DNA of 64,000 bases, taken from Bin5 sp965204705. GTDB lineage: Bacteria; Chloroflexota; Anaerolineae; Caldilineales; Caldilineaceae. Below the pieces are notes generated by a model. It searched no databases. It had not been told where the DNA came from and saw only the letters and a list, made by a program, of their open reading frames with translations. The DNA is taken from NCBI GenBank assembly GCA_965204705.1, contig OZ242006.1, positions 4,092,001 to 4,156,000 of the forward strand, written 5' to 3'. Within the stretch, counting starts at the first letter, position 1. Each line of letters starts with the position of its first letter. This document shows, piece by piece, positions 1 through 8,981 of this stretch. The translations under genes were made by a program, and so were the position numbers.

Positions 1-1967
1 ATCCAGACGCCGACGGTCAATTGCGGGGTGAACCCGACCGTCCAGGCATCCTTCCAGCCGTTGGTCGTACCGGTCTTTGCGCTGACCCTGCGGTCCGCCA
101 GCACAAGATTGTTGTTGATGCCGAACATGGGTGAGCGGGCCACATTGTCGCTCATGATGTCGGCGAGAATGAACTGGGCGTCGGCGCTGATGATGCGTTC
201 CTGATCCGGGCTGTCATATCTGCTCAGCACTTCGCCTTCGGTGTTGTGGACCTGTAGGATCGCAACGGGATCCAAGTTGCGAAAACCGCTGCGTCTGGAC
301 TCCGGAGGAACGGGCTTGCCGGCCATAACGCCGCCATTCGCCAGCACGCTGTATGCGTAGGTGTGGTCCAAGAGTGTAACCTCGCCGCCTCCCAGCACCA
401 GGTTGAGGCCATAGTAGTTGAGTCCGCGGTCGAGGCCGTTGATGCCCATCTGGTGGGCCGTGCGCAGAGCGTTGGCAACGCCGACCTGGTCCATCACGCG
501 AATCGCGGGGATGTTGAGCGACTGGGAAAGAGCGTCGCGCAGGCCGACGGGCCCGTGGTAGAGACGGTCATAGTTTTCGGGGACGTAAACGGAGCCGTCG
601 TTCTGCTGAAAAGCTGTGCGTACGTCCAGGATCATGGAGGCGGCGTTCATGCCCTGCAGGAGCCCGGTCAGATAGACGTAGGGCTTGAAGCTGGAACCGG
701 GCTGCCGTTGTGAGATGGCGACGTTAACCTGCCCGTCGATCTCATCGCTGTTGTAGTCCAGTGAACCGACCATCGCCAGAATCTCGCCGGATTCCGGTTT
801 GATGACGACGACGGAGGCGTTGTTTACGTTTCTGTCCTGCTCATTGAGCCTGGCTATATGGTCACGGGCCACCTGTTCGGCATATTTCTGCAGTTCGACA
901 TCCAGGGTCGTGTATACGGTGAGGCCCTCTTTCCAGATACGATAGGGGTCGTCGGCCGTGTTGAATTCGTCTTTGATACGCTCGAGGGCGTAAAGAGCGA
1001 AGTGGGGTGCAGTGATGATATCAAAGCGCTCAGCAACCGAGCCGCGCAGATCCAACTCTTGGGCAAATGCGGCGTCGGCCTCGGCCTGGCTGAGATAACC
1101 GGCATCGACCATGACCTGCAGAGTCACGCCCTGCCGGTTCTTGGCGTCGTCGGGATTGTCGATGGGATTGAGCGCCGGGAACTGGGGAATGGGCGCAAGC
1201 ATTGCAGCTTCGGCGTCGCTGAGGTCGGCGACGCTCTTGCCAAAATAGACCTGACTGGCCGCCTCGATCCCGTAGGCCAGGTTGCCGTAAAAGTTGTAGT
1301 TGAGGTACCACTCAAGGATTTTGCCTTTGTCGTAGCGGCGCGTCACTTCCATCGCCAGAATGACTTCCTTGAGCTTGCGGGCGTAGGACTGTTGGGTCCG
1401 CTCCTCCACCGGAATCACCACATTCTTGATCAACTGCTGGGTGATCGATGAACCGCCCTGCACGCTGCCTCCTTGCAGGTTGGAGACAAAGGCCCGCATC
1501 AGGCCGCGCACATTTATGCCGGGGTTGTCCCAGTAATTGTGGTCTTCGAGCGCGACCGCGGCCTGGAGGATGGCAGGCGACATTTCGCGCAGAGGCATGT
1601 AGGTACGGTCACCGCGGAAGGGGCGGGGGTCTACGCTTTCGTAGAGAAGGTGCTTGCCGGTGCGGTCATAAAAGCGGATGGTCTCGAACTTTTCCTGCTG
1701 GCGTTCGATGACGCCGGCATCGGGCAGCTGCGCGGCGTAGAAGGTATAGATGCCGAAGACGCTGGCAACGGCCACACCGACTGCGCCCCCGACGGTCAGA
1801 AGGACGGCGAGGAACAGGGCTGCCGTCCCCTGAAACAACCACAACCATGGGCGGGCGCGGTTGGATTTGGCCCGCTGACGCCGCCGCCTCTGTGTCAGAA
1901 TGCGGGCGGATCTACTGACCCCTCCCGGTCCCGACAGGGGTCGTGGTCTGCGATCTATCTCAGCCAC
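1..1967 (-). CDS. Class A penicillin-binding protein (GT51 + transpeptidase), 3' end beyond window
   Basis: Bifunctional peptidoglycan synthase: polymerises lipid II and cross-links stem peptides on the outer face of the membrane. The minus-strand frame stays open to the window edge, so the C-terminus is missing. A GTG start at 1967 follows GGGAAAGG; it gives a basic N-terminus, one membrane segment at about residues 41-70, the GT51 motif EDHNYWDNPG at 141-150 and GGSSITQQLIKN near 171-182. The transpeptidase SxxK serine lies in PGSSFKP near residue 422, and the KTGT motif near residue 631. About 655 codons are visible, close to the full length of PBP1A-type proteins. Family assignment is firm; which paralogue it is cannot be told. 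Confidence 0.93.
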   Translation of the reverse strand, partial: MAEIDRRPRPLSGPGGVSRSARILTQRRRRQRAKSNRARPWLWLFQGTAALFLAVLLTVGGAVGVAVASVFGIYTFYAAQLPDAGVIERQQEKFETIRFYDRTGKHLLYESVDPRPFRGDRTYMPLREMSPAILQAAVALEDHNYWDNPGINVRGLMRAFVSNLQGGSVQGGSSITQQLIKNVVIPVEERTQQSYARKLKEVILAMEVTRRYDKGKILEWYLNYNFYGNLAYGIEAASQVYFGKSVADLSDAEAAMLAPIPQFPALNPIDNPDDAKNRQGVTLQVMVDAGYLSQAEADAAFAQELDLRGSVAERFDIITAPHFALYALERIKDEFNTADDPYRIWKEGLTVYTTLDVELQKYAEQVARDHIARLNEQDRNVNNASVVVIKPESGEILAMVGSLDYNSDEIDGQVNVAISQRQPGSSFKPYVYLTGLLQGMNAASMILDVRTAFQQNDGSVYVPENYDRLYHGPVGLRDALSQSLNIPAIRVMDQVGVANALRTAHQMGINGLDRGLNYYGLNLVLGGGEVTLLDHTYAYSVLANGGVMAGKPVPPESRRSGFRNLDPVAILQVHNTEGEVLSRYDSPDQERIISADAQFILADIMSDNVARSPMFGINNNLVLADRRVSAKTGTTNGWKDAWTVGFTPQLTVGVW

Positions 1968-2224
1968 GCAATGTAACCTTTCCCATGCTGCTTCAAGAGG
2001 CGTCTACCATCAATATATTCAACAGGATCCCTCATTCGGAGCGCTTTGGTCCTTTCCTTCGCTGTCGTAAACAGTTTTACTGACTGTCATTTCCAGCATT
2101 CTAGCACCTGCCCAATGCCGACCCAAATTGTACTGAGATGCATCCGGCCGGCGTGAGACGAGCGGCTGTAAGGGTGAATCCGGTGCTCTCTTGCCTGGTC
2201 TGGCGCTCCCGAAGTGTGCGCCGG

Positions 2225-2962
2225 CTAGTCGACCTTTTCGAGTACGAGAAAGTGGCTGATGCCGAATGCGGCAAGAGGGGTCTGTTCCAGGGAGTAGGTA
2301 ACCTCCCGCAGAAGTCGCCCCACGGCTGGGCGTCGGGCATTGATGCCGTCGTAGCCGGGAAAGATCTGCGTGATCCGCCGCACGAGTACCGGCAACCCGA
2401 TGAACAGGTCCAACAGGCCGCGGCGGGTATAGGCGCGCACGTGGGGCACAAGTTGATTGCGCAAAGAGTCAGGCAGGTAGTTGATCAATGGCGTATTGCC
2501 GAAGTGGTATTCGCCTTGCCAGTAGTGGCCGTGAGTCTCAAAGGGAAAGAGGCGATTGGGCGCGAAGATGGCTGCACGGCCGCCTACGCGCAGGACGCGC
2601 ACGATCTCGGCTGCGGCCAGGCGGTCGTCCTGAACATGCTCCAGTACTTCATGAGACAGGACCAGGTCGAAGCTCGCGTCCGCATAGGGGAGTTGCTCAC
2701 ACTGGCTGAGGTTCACAGGCGCGCCGGGCACGTTTGCGGCCGCCATGCGCAGATGCTCGCCTTCGATGTCGATCCCGTGGACTTCAGGGACCGTCTCCTG
2801 CAGCGCCCGCAGGTAAACGCCAGCGCCGCAGCCGTCTATCAGGGCGCGTTGCAGCGGCTGAGGCGCCATGTCCAGAATCATCTGCAGACGCCTTTCCTGG
2901 CCGGTGCGCCAGACAAATGACGGATTGCCGCGGAGGGCGGTGCGATCGGGCTGGTCGGTCAC
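2225..2962 (-). CDS. Class I SAM-dependent methyltransferase
   Basis: A 245-residue methyltransferase of the Methyltransf_11 type. The SAM-binding glycine loop reads IDGCGAGVYLRAL near residues 42-54, followed by the acidic GIDIEGEHL strand and the post-motif FDLVLSHEVLEHVQDD near 97-112. The GTG start at 2962 is preceded by GGGGA. It lies 46 nt downstream of the ubiE-like gene on the same strand and is probably co-transcribed. The C-terminal half, rich in aromatic residues (HYWQGEYHFGNTPLINYLP), probably forms the substrate pocket, but nothing in the sequence shows the substrate; a quinone, lipid or sugar acceptor are all possible. Confidence 0.85.
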   Translation of the reverse strand: MTDQPDRTALRGNPSFVWRTGQERRLQMILDMAPQPLQRALIDGCGAGVYLRALQETVPEVHGIDIEGEHLRMAAANVPGAPVNLSQCEQLPYADASFDLVLSHEVLEHVQDDRLAAAEIVRVLRVGGRAAIFAPNRLFPFETHGHYWQGEYHFGNTPLINYLPDSLRNQLVPHVRAYTRRGLLDLFIGLPVLVRRITQIFPGYDGINARRPAVGRLLREVTYSLEQTPLAAFGISHFLVLEKVD

Positions 2963-3008
2963 GGCCGTTCCCCTTCGAAAGTCGTCGATGCTGAGGTGCC
3001 CGCGACTG

Positions 3009-3785
3009 TCATGCTGTGCCCACGTGGATGGCGACCGTCCCCATCATTTTTTGCACATAGGAGACGTGACGGAACCCTGCCCGTTCTATTTGGCGCGCCA
3101 TTTCGTCGGGCTGCAGGAATGCGACAGTGCTTTGCGGCAGATACAGATAGGCCGACTCGCGCGGGCGAAAGGCATTCCCCTGTGTCCCGATTCCGGTCGA
3201 AAACAGCTGCCCCAAAAGGGGTATGACGCTGAGCATATAGAACTTCAGCAGCGGCTCCAGGAGCGTTGGCGGAGGCGGCGACGTTTCCAGGCAGACGATG
3301 CGCCCGCCCGGTTTGATCACGCGCCGCTGTTCGGCCAGACAGGTGTCGACGTCGGTCACATTGCGCAGAAGGAAGCCGCTGGTTACGGCGTTAAAGTAGC
3401 CGTCGGCGAAGGGCAGTCGCAGCCCGTCACCCTGGACGAATTCGACGCCGCCCGTCTGACCGGCGCCGCAAAAACGAGCGGGTTGTCTGGCTCTTTTCCG
3501 GCGTCCCACGTCCATCATTTCGAAAGTGAAGTCGCAGCCGATCACCTCGGCATCGCGATGTGTGCGCATGGCTTCGTAAGCGATATCACCTGTACCGGTA
3601 CCAACGTCAAGAAGCCGGCCGGCTTTGGGCAGCCGGCACAGCGCGACGACTTCGCGGCGCCAGTTGATGTCCTGTCCACCGGTCATGAGCCGGTTTAGCA
3701 GGTCGTAACGATGGGCGATCCCGGCGAACATCTGGTTGACGTACGCGGCTTTTTCGGTCGCGGAGGGCGGCACGGCAGAGTCCAT
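3009..3785 (-). CDS. ubiE: Demethylmenaquinone/ubiquinone methyltransferase UbiE/MenG
   Basis: C-methylates the quinone ring in the last step of menaquinone synthesis. The 258-residue length is normal. Diagnostic UbiE signatures are present: YVNQMFAGIAHRYDLLNRLMT-type N-terminus (residues 14-34), the SAM loop LLDVGTGTGDIAYEA (58-72), and the FLLRNVTDVD / RVIKPGGRIVCLE block (about 135-170). It starts 9 nt after the stop of the upstream ATPase gene, so translation may be coupled. An unusual feature is the insert around residues 92-105 (RRKRARQPARFCGAGQTGG) between the second SAM strand and the following GDGLRLPF motif. No other menaquinone genes are in the window. Confidence 0.93.
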   Translation of the reverse strand: MDSAVPPSATEKAAYVNQMFAGIAHRYDLLNRLMTGGQDINWRREVVALCRLPKAGRLLDVGTGTGDIAYEAMRTHRDAEVIGCDFTFEMMDVGRRKRARQPARFCGAGQTGGVEFVQGDGLRLPFADGYFNAVTSGFLLRNVTDVDTCLAEQRRVIKPGGRIVCLETSPPPPTLLEPLLKFYMLSVIPLLGQLFSTGIGTQGNAFRPRESAYLYLPQSTVAFLQPDEMARQIERAGFRHVSYVQKMMGTVAIHVGTA

Positions 3786-3794
3786 GGGTCTTGA

Positions 3795-5132
3795 TTATTC
3801 GGCCAGGTTGCGCAGCTGTCCGCTGGCTCTCTCCAGCTCCCTGCGCAGCTTCTGGATCTCCTGCAAAACTTCCGGCGGCGCCTGGTCGACACGGCCGCTG
3901 TAGGCGGCCAGCAGAGACTCCAGCCGTCCTTGCAGCTCAGGGATCTCGTGCTGCAGGTAGTCCAGCTCTACTTTACGCCCCATCTCTAGCAGAGTTTCAA
4001 CGCCGTAATCGCTCACGTCGGAGTACAGGGTCTGTGCCAGCTCCTGGTAGTTTTCCAGCATCCAGCGGCGCAGAAACTCATTGCCGATTGTCCAGCGCGG
4101 GAATTTATCGCGGGAAGGCGTTGCCGCAGCACTATCGGACCGGCTGTAAGCCCGCTGCAGATAGCCGAGATTGTTCATGCCATGCACATACATTGAGATC
4201 TGATCGATCGATTCATTGTCGGTCTTGGCCACCAACTCCTCTTCGCTGATCACACCCTGGCGTGCAACGGTCAGCAGGATCTGCCTTTCGGTCGGGGCCA
4301 GGCATTTGAAATCGACCTCAAGAAAGCCGGCTAGCAGGTGGTCGGCCTGCAGGTCCTCCTCCCGGATTCCGCGCAGAGTGCCTCTTCCCTGTTTTTCCTC
4401 GAACAGGCGGTAACAGAGAGTCTGTACCAGGTAGGGATGGCGGTGCGAGTGCCGCAGTATTTCGTCAATTCGCTCCCGCTCGACGTTGACGGGCGTGTGG
4501 CTCTGTTCCTGCAATACAAGACTAACGCTTGCCTCGGGCTCCAGGCTCCACAAATGTACGAGGGTAAACCCAAAGAGGAACGGGCTTGTGAGCCAGTTAC
4601 GGGTCAGATCGTTGAGTTGCATCAGCAACTTGGTCGACGTCATTATCGTGCGCATCCCACCGTTCTGGAATGCTTTGCGCAGCCGCGCCAGGGCCTGGTA
4701 GTCGTTCTTGGCCAAACTGATCCAGGCCTCTGCCTCGTCGATGAGAAGAAGCAGCTGTTTGCCGTGGGCTCTCAGAGCTCGTTGCAGCGTGCGAAGGATG
4801 TGAATCGCATCCCGATTGTAGAGTGCGCTTACGTCGACGCCGTAGGCCTCGAATCGGGGAATCTCGTCTTCGACGGCAAGGAAGAGCTCGTAGTCAAAAT
4901 CGTCCTTTGTTTCGCTCCCTTGCAGGTCCCAATAAAGGGGAACGACGCTTGCGCCTTCCTGCTGCGTCACCAGCCATTCCAGCTGCCGCAGCAACGAAGT
5001 CTTGCCCATGCGGCGCGTGCCGACGACCCAGATAGCCGGGTCTTCGGCAGATATCAGATAGTCCAGCAGCTGCTGCCGGCCGTAGTGGTCGGCTCCTCGC
5101 AGCCAGCGGCCAACGGTGTAAGGATTACGCAT
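3795..5132 (-). CDS. STAND/AAA-like P-loop ATPase with C-terminal coiled coil
   Basis: A 445-residue soluble ATPase. The P-loop GTRRMGKTS lies near residues 37-45 and the Walker B strand LLLLIDEAEAW near 128-138. A winged-helix-like segment follows at roughly 255-330, and the C-terminus (about 390-445) is a charged heptad-like region ending in LRRELERASGQLRNLAE, a probable coiled coil. The ATPase core has the same arrangement as that at the C-terminus of the propeller protein encoded just upstream (83 nt away), so the two are likely paralogous domains acting in one pathway. STAND-type signalling ATPases oligomerise on ligand binding; that this one does so is inference. No effector domain is visible. 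Confidence 0.8.
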   Translation of the reverse strand: MRNPYTVGRWLRGADHYGRQQLLDYLISAEDPAIWVVGTRRMGKTSLLRQLEWLVTQQEGASVVPLYWDLQGSETKDDFDYELFLAVEDEIPRFEAYGVDVSALYNRDAIHILRTLQRALRAHGKQLLLLIDEAEAWISLAKNDYQALARLRKAFQNGGMRTIMTSTKLLMQLNDLTRNWLTSPFLFGFTLVHLWSLEPEASVSLVLQEQSHTPVNVERERIDEILRHSHRHPYLVQTLCYRLFEEKQGRGTLRGIREEDLQADHLLAGFLEVDFKCLAPTERQILLTVARQGVISEEELVAKTDNESIDQISMYVHGMNNLGYLQRAYSRSDSAAATPSRDKFPRWTIGNEFLRRWMLENYQELAQTLYSDVSDYGVETLLEMGRKVELDYLQHEIPELQGRLESLLAAYSGRVDQAPPEVLQEIQKLRRELERASGQLRNLAE

Positions 5133-5215
5133 AGAACTCCGTGCCTAATTCTTGTCGTTTGCTGCGCCAGATTCGCGGCAGGGGAGGCGAAGGCCTAGCT
5201 TGCCAGATACGGAGA

Positions 5216-8200
5216 CTAAGAGCCGTCGTTTTCGCTCAACCCGATATTGATGGTATCACCCATCTGCTGAATATGCGCATGGGCGAATTGGGCGTCGGCC
5301 ATCGTTATGGTTCGCCGACCGGCTGCAAGCATACGCCCGACGGCTTCCAGCCCGTACTGTTGAATGCGAAAGGGGCGTCCGGCACAGTTATCGATAATGA
5401 AGTCCACAACCGATGGTTCATAGCGGTAAAAGCCTCGTACCGGCTCGGTGAGCAACTCCGTCGCCTGCTCGCGGGTGAAGGGTTCCAGTTCGATCTCGTT
5501 AAAGAGATTGTACCAAGGGCTCTCGATTCGACCCCATTCCTTGCTGATTCGGATGCCGGCGATAACCGCCCCGAGCGTGGCCGCGAAGTCACGCATGAAG
5601 ATGCGCCGCAGCCGCTGCTGCATCAGGTGGTCGTAGGCGTTGAAGACGTCCATTTCGTCCATGAGAAGGATCAGACGCAGGTGTTTGCCGGGATGACTGT
5701 CTTCTCCGAAATGTTGCAACGCCTTGATAACGTCGCGCAGGTCTCTGATGAACTCTCTGTCGGTATACTGTTCGTGGCCGGGCCGGTAGTAGAGAAGGTC
5801 CTGAAGGGCTTCTTTCGTTTCAGGCGTAAGCCCGGAAAGAGCGGAAGCCGTGTGCAGGATCTCCTCCATCAGGAAATGGAAGAAGGTTTCCTCTTCTGTT
5901 CCTTCCAGGTCCACATACAGCGGCACAAACCAGTATTCTTCATCTTCCAGGCCCCAGAGATGGTTGTTCAACTGGTAGAGCAGGGTCGTCTTGCCGATCC
6001 GGCGCTCACCGTGAATCATGATGCTGTTATTGTGCAGTGTATCCACGATCTTCTGCAGCATTTCCCTTCTGCCAAAGAACATGTCCTCGCGCCGCACCGG
6101 CTCGCCGCTGATAAAGGGATTGAAGGAGCGGACGACGGCATCCAGGGCCCGGCGCCGGGTCTGGATGACCTCGATTCCCATGTACCCAAAGCCGATAAGC
6201 GCCAGCAGGCCGGTAACGACCAGTGTGATCAGATAGTCTGTGCGTATCGAGCCCAGAATAGGCAGACGAACCTGAGCCGGGAGCGGCTCCGCCTCAAATG
6301 AAACGCTGCTCACCTCGGAATAGGTGAAAGCGAAGTCCCTCACCTGAAATTCGAGCGTGTACTGGCCCTTTTCGGAGAAGTCGGACAACTCCAGAAAAGG
6401 CCGATCCAGCAGCTGCCATGCGCCAAGCTGCCCGGGCGGGTTGAGACGATAGAGGACGACGAGCTCGGATTGGGGTGTGTAAAGATCACCTGCTTCGTAG
6501 CCGATAATTATGTTGCCGTCGGATTCCACTTTCCAGTCGTTTGCAGAGATGAACTCGGCCGCGCCTGAGATTTCCTTGATCCTGATCCAAGGCGGAATTG
6601 AGTCCGGGCGATGGAATGTCAGTCCATCTCTGCTGCCGAACCAGTAGGTGCCGAAGGGCGAGCGAACGATCGAAGAGATGGATGTGGCCGGCAGCACCGA
6701 TTCGACAATGAGCGTCTCCCAGGTGCGGCCGTCATAGCGGGTGACGCCGCCTTCGCTACCGATCCACAGGGAGGCGTCAATCGGGTCGGCGTACAGGTCG
6801 TAAAAGAGTTTGCTGGGTAGACGGGCGGTTGCCGTGCGATCATGCCAGACCTGGCCGTCGAAATAGATCAACCCATGCTGATTGACAGCGGCCCACATGG
6901 CGCCGGGAGCCTTCGGATCCGACACCAGGGCGGCGACATCGTCCCCGAAGATCGACCGACCTGCCTCCGAACTGGCCTGATACCGAATCCAGCCGCCATC
7001 TGCCTGGCCGACGAATATTCCCCCGCTTTCTGTGGCCGCCCACAGGCGGTCTGAGGAGTCTAACGCCAGGTCCTGCACCACCTGTTGGGTCAAGGCCCCC
7101 TCGATCGACAGCACGCCGGTAGCAGTGTCGTAACGCGCCAAGCCGTTGTCGGTGCCGATCCACAACCGACGCTCCTGCGCCAGAACAGCGGTTACCAGTG
7201 CCGAAGGCAGAGATTCAAGGGGAACGGGCTGTGTCCACAGTTCGGCGCCGGGCTCCAGCGACGCCAGGCCCCACCAGGTGCCGGCCCAGATACGCCCATC
7301 GACGTCGATTGCAAGATCGGTGACGAAAAGGCTGGGGAGACCACTATCAACATCAAAGAAGGCTTCATCGGCCAGGCCGTTTCCGGCGGCTTTGCGGCGG
7401 ATCCCCTCACCCCTTGTGCCGATCCAGAGACGACCCTCTTCGTCGGCGAGCATCGTCTGAATTTCGTTGGCCGGGCTTGAGGCCGGAGGGTGAATCTCCC
7501 GTCCCCAGATCTCCCTGTCCGAGCGGAATACGCCGGAGACCGTACCCAGCCAGAGAGAGCCGGCCTGGTCGACCGCGGCGGCATGGATGAAGGAAGTTTC
7601 GCCGCTGTTGATCGACTGTGGGACCAGGTTGTATTGCGGCGTTGTCGAGAGTTCGGCCACACGTTCGACGAGGCGGAAGAAGCCGCCTCCTTCGGTGCCG
7701 ACCCAAACGACGCCGGAACCATCACCGGCCAGGGATGTAATGGGTACGCGTTCTCGCGTGTGCAATGGGTCGGTCTCTACCTGCTCCCAGGCACCGGTGG
7801 AAGGATCCTGCCAAGCGATGTTGCCGTCGGCGGCCACCCAAACTGGGCCGGTAGGATCGGCCCACAGGGCGGTGATTTCCCGAGCAGGCAGACCTTCCGC
7901 TTCGCCAATCGGGCGCCAGCGGCCTTCCCACCTGAGCCAGAGCCCGTCTGAAGTGCCGACCCAGATGCTGTCACCGCCGTTCGAGCTGCCGATAACGGTG
8001 ATATTTGCTTCGTTCAACCCGATCACGGGGGAGGGCGCTTCACCGTTCCAGATGAAGAGGCCGGCCGCGGTGCCGATCCAGAGCTGGCCCCGCGTGTAGT
8101 GCAGCGCCTTTACGGGCGACTCCAGCCGTGTGAGCAAATCCCAGGCACTTCCATTCCAGACCAGGACGGCGCCGGCCGCCGTGCCTGCCCAGAGATCTGA

Positions 8201-8509
8201 ACTCGACTCTCCGATAGCCATACTACTGACGCCGCCCTGCAGATCGGCGCCTTCCGTCCACGAATGCCAGGCGCCGTTGTAGCGGCTGATGCCGTGGTCG
8301 GTCCCGAACCAGACTTCGCCAACGCCGATCGTCACGGCCAGAACGTTGTTGGAGGCCAGGCCGTCTTCCTGGGTGTAGTCGGACCAGGGAGGAATGAGCG
8401 TTCCGTGGGCGTGGATCCGAGCAGGCCAGAATAGCAGAATTGCGGCGGCCGCCAGAAAAAGCGCGTCGCGCCCGTGAATTCTGTCAATTGGTGATGGTCG
8501 TTTGAACAT
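5216..8509 (-). CDS. Membrane protein: beta-propeller sensor + Y_Y_Y-like domain + TM + cytoplasmic ATPase
   Basis: About 1,097 residues. Signal peptide at residues 1-35; a series of Reg_prop-like repeats (pattern W.GT..G..R, for example VWFGTDHGISRYNG and LWIGTDNGLARYD) spans about 40-640 and should form one or two extracytoplasmic propellers. A Y_Y_Y-like beta domain (about 660-750) is followed by a single membrane helix (about 756-779) and an intracellular ATPase with P-loop GERRIGKTT (about 834) and Walker B LILLMDEMDVF (about 945). Propeller plus Y_Y_Y sensors normally feed a histidine kinase; here an ATPase occupies that place. The reading frame stays open upstream to 9022, but that extension runs through a repeat element and beyond the promoter at 8611-8638, so I start at ATG 8509 (ATG 8587 is possible). 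Confidence 0.82.
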   Translation of the reverse strand: MFKRPSPIDRIHGRDALFLAAAAILLFWPARIHAHGTLIPPWSDYTQEDGLASNNVLAVTIGVGEVWFGTDHGISRYNGAWHSWTEGADLQGGVSSMAIGESSSDLWAGTAAGAVLVWNGSAWDLLTRLESPVKALHYTRGQLWIGTAAGLFIWNGEAPSPVIGLNEANITVIGSSNGGDSIWVGTSDGLWLRWEGRWRPIGEAEGLPAREITALWADPTGPVWVAADGNIAWQDPSTGAWEQVETDPLHTRERVPITSLAGDGSGVVWVGTEGGGFFRLVERVAELSTTPQYNLVPQSINSGETSFIHAAAVDQAGSLWLGTVSGVFRSDREIWGREIHPPASSPANEIQTMLADEEGRLWIGTRGEGIRRKAAGNGLADEAFFDVDSGLPSLFVTDLAIDVDGRIWAGTWWGLASLEPGAELWTQPVPLESLPSALVTAVLAQERRLWIGTDNGLARYDTATGVLSIEGALTQQVVQDLALDSSDRLWAATESGGIFVGQADGGWIRYQASSEAGRSIFGDDVAALVSDPKAPGAMWAAVNQHGLIYFDGQVWHDRTATARLPSKLFYDLYADPIDASLWIGSEGGVTRYDGRTWETLIVESVLPATSISSIVRSPFGTYWFGSRDGLTFHRPDSIPPWIRIKEISGAAEFISANDWKVESDGNIIIGYEAGDLYTPQSELVVLYRLNPPGQLGAWQLLDRPFLELSDFSEKGQYTLEFQVRDFAFTYSEVSSVSFEAEPLPAQVRLPILGSIRTDYLITLVVTGLLALIGFGYMGIEVIQTRRRALDAVVRSFNPFISGEPVRREDMFFGRREMLQKIVDTLHNNSIMIHGERRIGKTTLLYQLNNHLWGLEDEEYWFVPLYVDLEGTEEETFFHFLMEEILHTASALSGLTPETKEALQDLLYYRPGHEQYTDREFIRDLRDVIKALQHFGEDSHPGKHLRLILLMDEMDVFNAYDHLMQQRLRRIFMRDFAATLGAVIAGIRISKEWGRIESPWYNLFNEIELEPFTREQATELLTEPVRGFYRYEPSVVDFIIDNCAGRPFRIQQYGLEAVGRMLAAGRRTITMADAQFAHAHIQQMGDTINIGLSENDGS

Positions 8510-8610
8510 TACTCTGCGCGCGAAAGGCCGGCGGATTGCGGCCAGTAGCCGGCTATACCGGTCGCTGCGAGGGTTATCTGGCGACATTTTACGGATCAAC
8601 GAATTTTCAG

Positions 8611-8638
8611 AATATAACGAATGGACAATGCTTGTCAA
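8611..8638 (-). promoter_or_regulatory. Sigma70-type promoter for the propeller-ATPase gene
   Basis: On the minus strand TTGACA (8633-8638) and TATATT (8611-8616) are separated by 16 bp. Transcription would begin near 8604, upstream of both candidate starts (8587 and 8509). The -35 box sits only about 15 bp from the end of the adjacent repeat element. Confidence 0.65.
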
Positions 8639-8652
8639 CGAGAAAGCTTTTC

Positions 8653-8981
8653 GGGTTGCAGTCCATTTTTGGGGTGAGAGTGGGCAGGCACAAGGCCTGC
8701 CCCTACCTTGGTCACGGCGGACGGCTTCGCGGCACGACGTGGGTGGACGACAGGTGGCACAGACAGTACGCCGGCGACGCGGCGCCAACGTGGCATGGTG
8801 TAGGGGGGCGTTGCGGGGGGAATCCCCCCGCACAAGGGAGGGCCGAAGGCCCGACCGCACAGAACTGCAGTGGTCAGTGGTCAGAGGGAACGGCACTTGC
8901 CCTGGTCGGGGACGCGAACTGGCTTTGGCTTGGTCGTTACCAGAGGAGTTCGAAAGTTCACCCCTATTTTGGACGGCACCC
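8653..8981 (+). mobile_element. MITE-like element, copy A
   Basis: A 329-bp non-coding element whose ends are imperfect inverted repeats: the left end GGGTTGCAGTCCATTTTTGG matches the reverse complement of the right end, GGGTGCCGTCCAAAATAGG. The flanks carry the same word, GCTTTTCGG, at 8646-8654 and 8982-8990, which fits a 7-9 bp target duplication. Inside lie three palindromic modules, including GGGCAGGC..GCCTGCCC near 8683 and the 56-bp core at 8803-8858. A second copy is at 28896-29238. There is no transposase gene inside, so it would be non-autonomous. Confidence 0.75.
8803..8858 (+). repeat. 56-bp palindromic GC-rich core repeat (in MITE copy A)
   Basis: A run of six G, then CGTTGC, a hairpin GCGGGGGG-AT-CCCCCCGC, CACAAGGGA, and a second hairpin GGGCCGAAGGCCC ending GACCGC. 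The same 56-bp module is found at 29045-29100 (plus) and, free of the surrounding element, at 24507-24562 and 57622-57677 (both minus). Confidence 0.85.

Noticed and set aside
5141..6301. 386-residue plus-strand open frame
   Set aside because: It is antisense to the ATPase part of the propeller protein, which has clear motifs; a shadow of GC-rich coding sequence.
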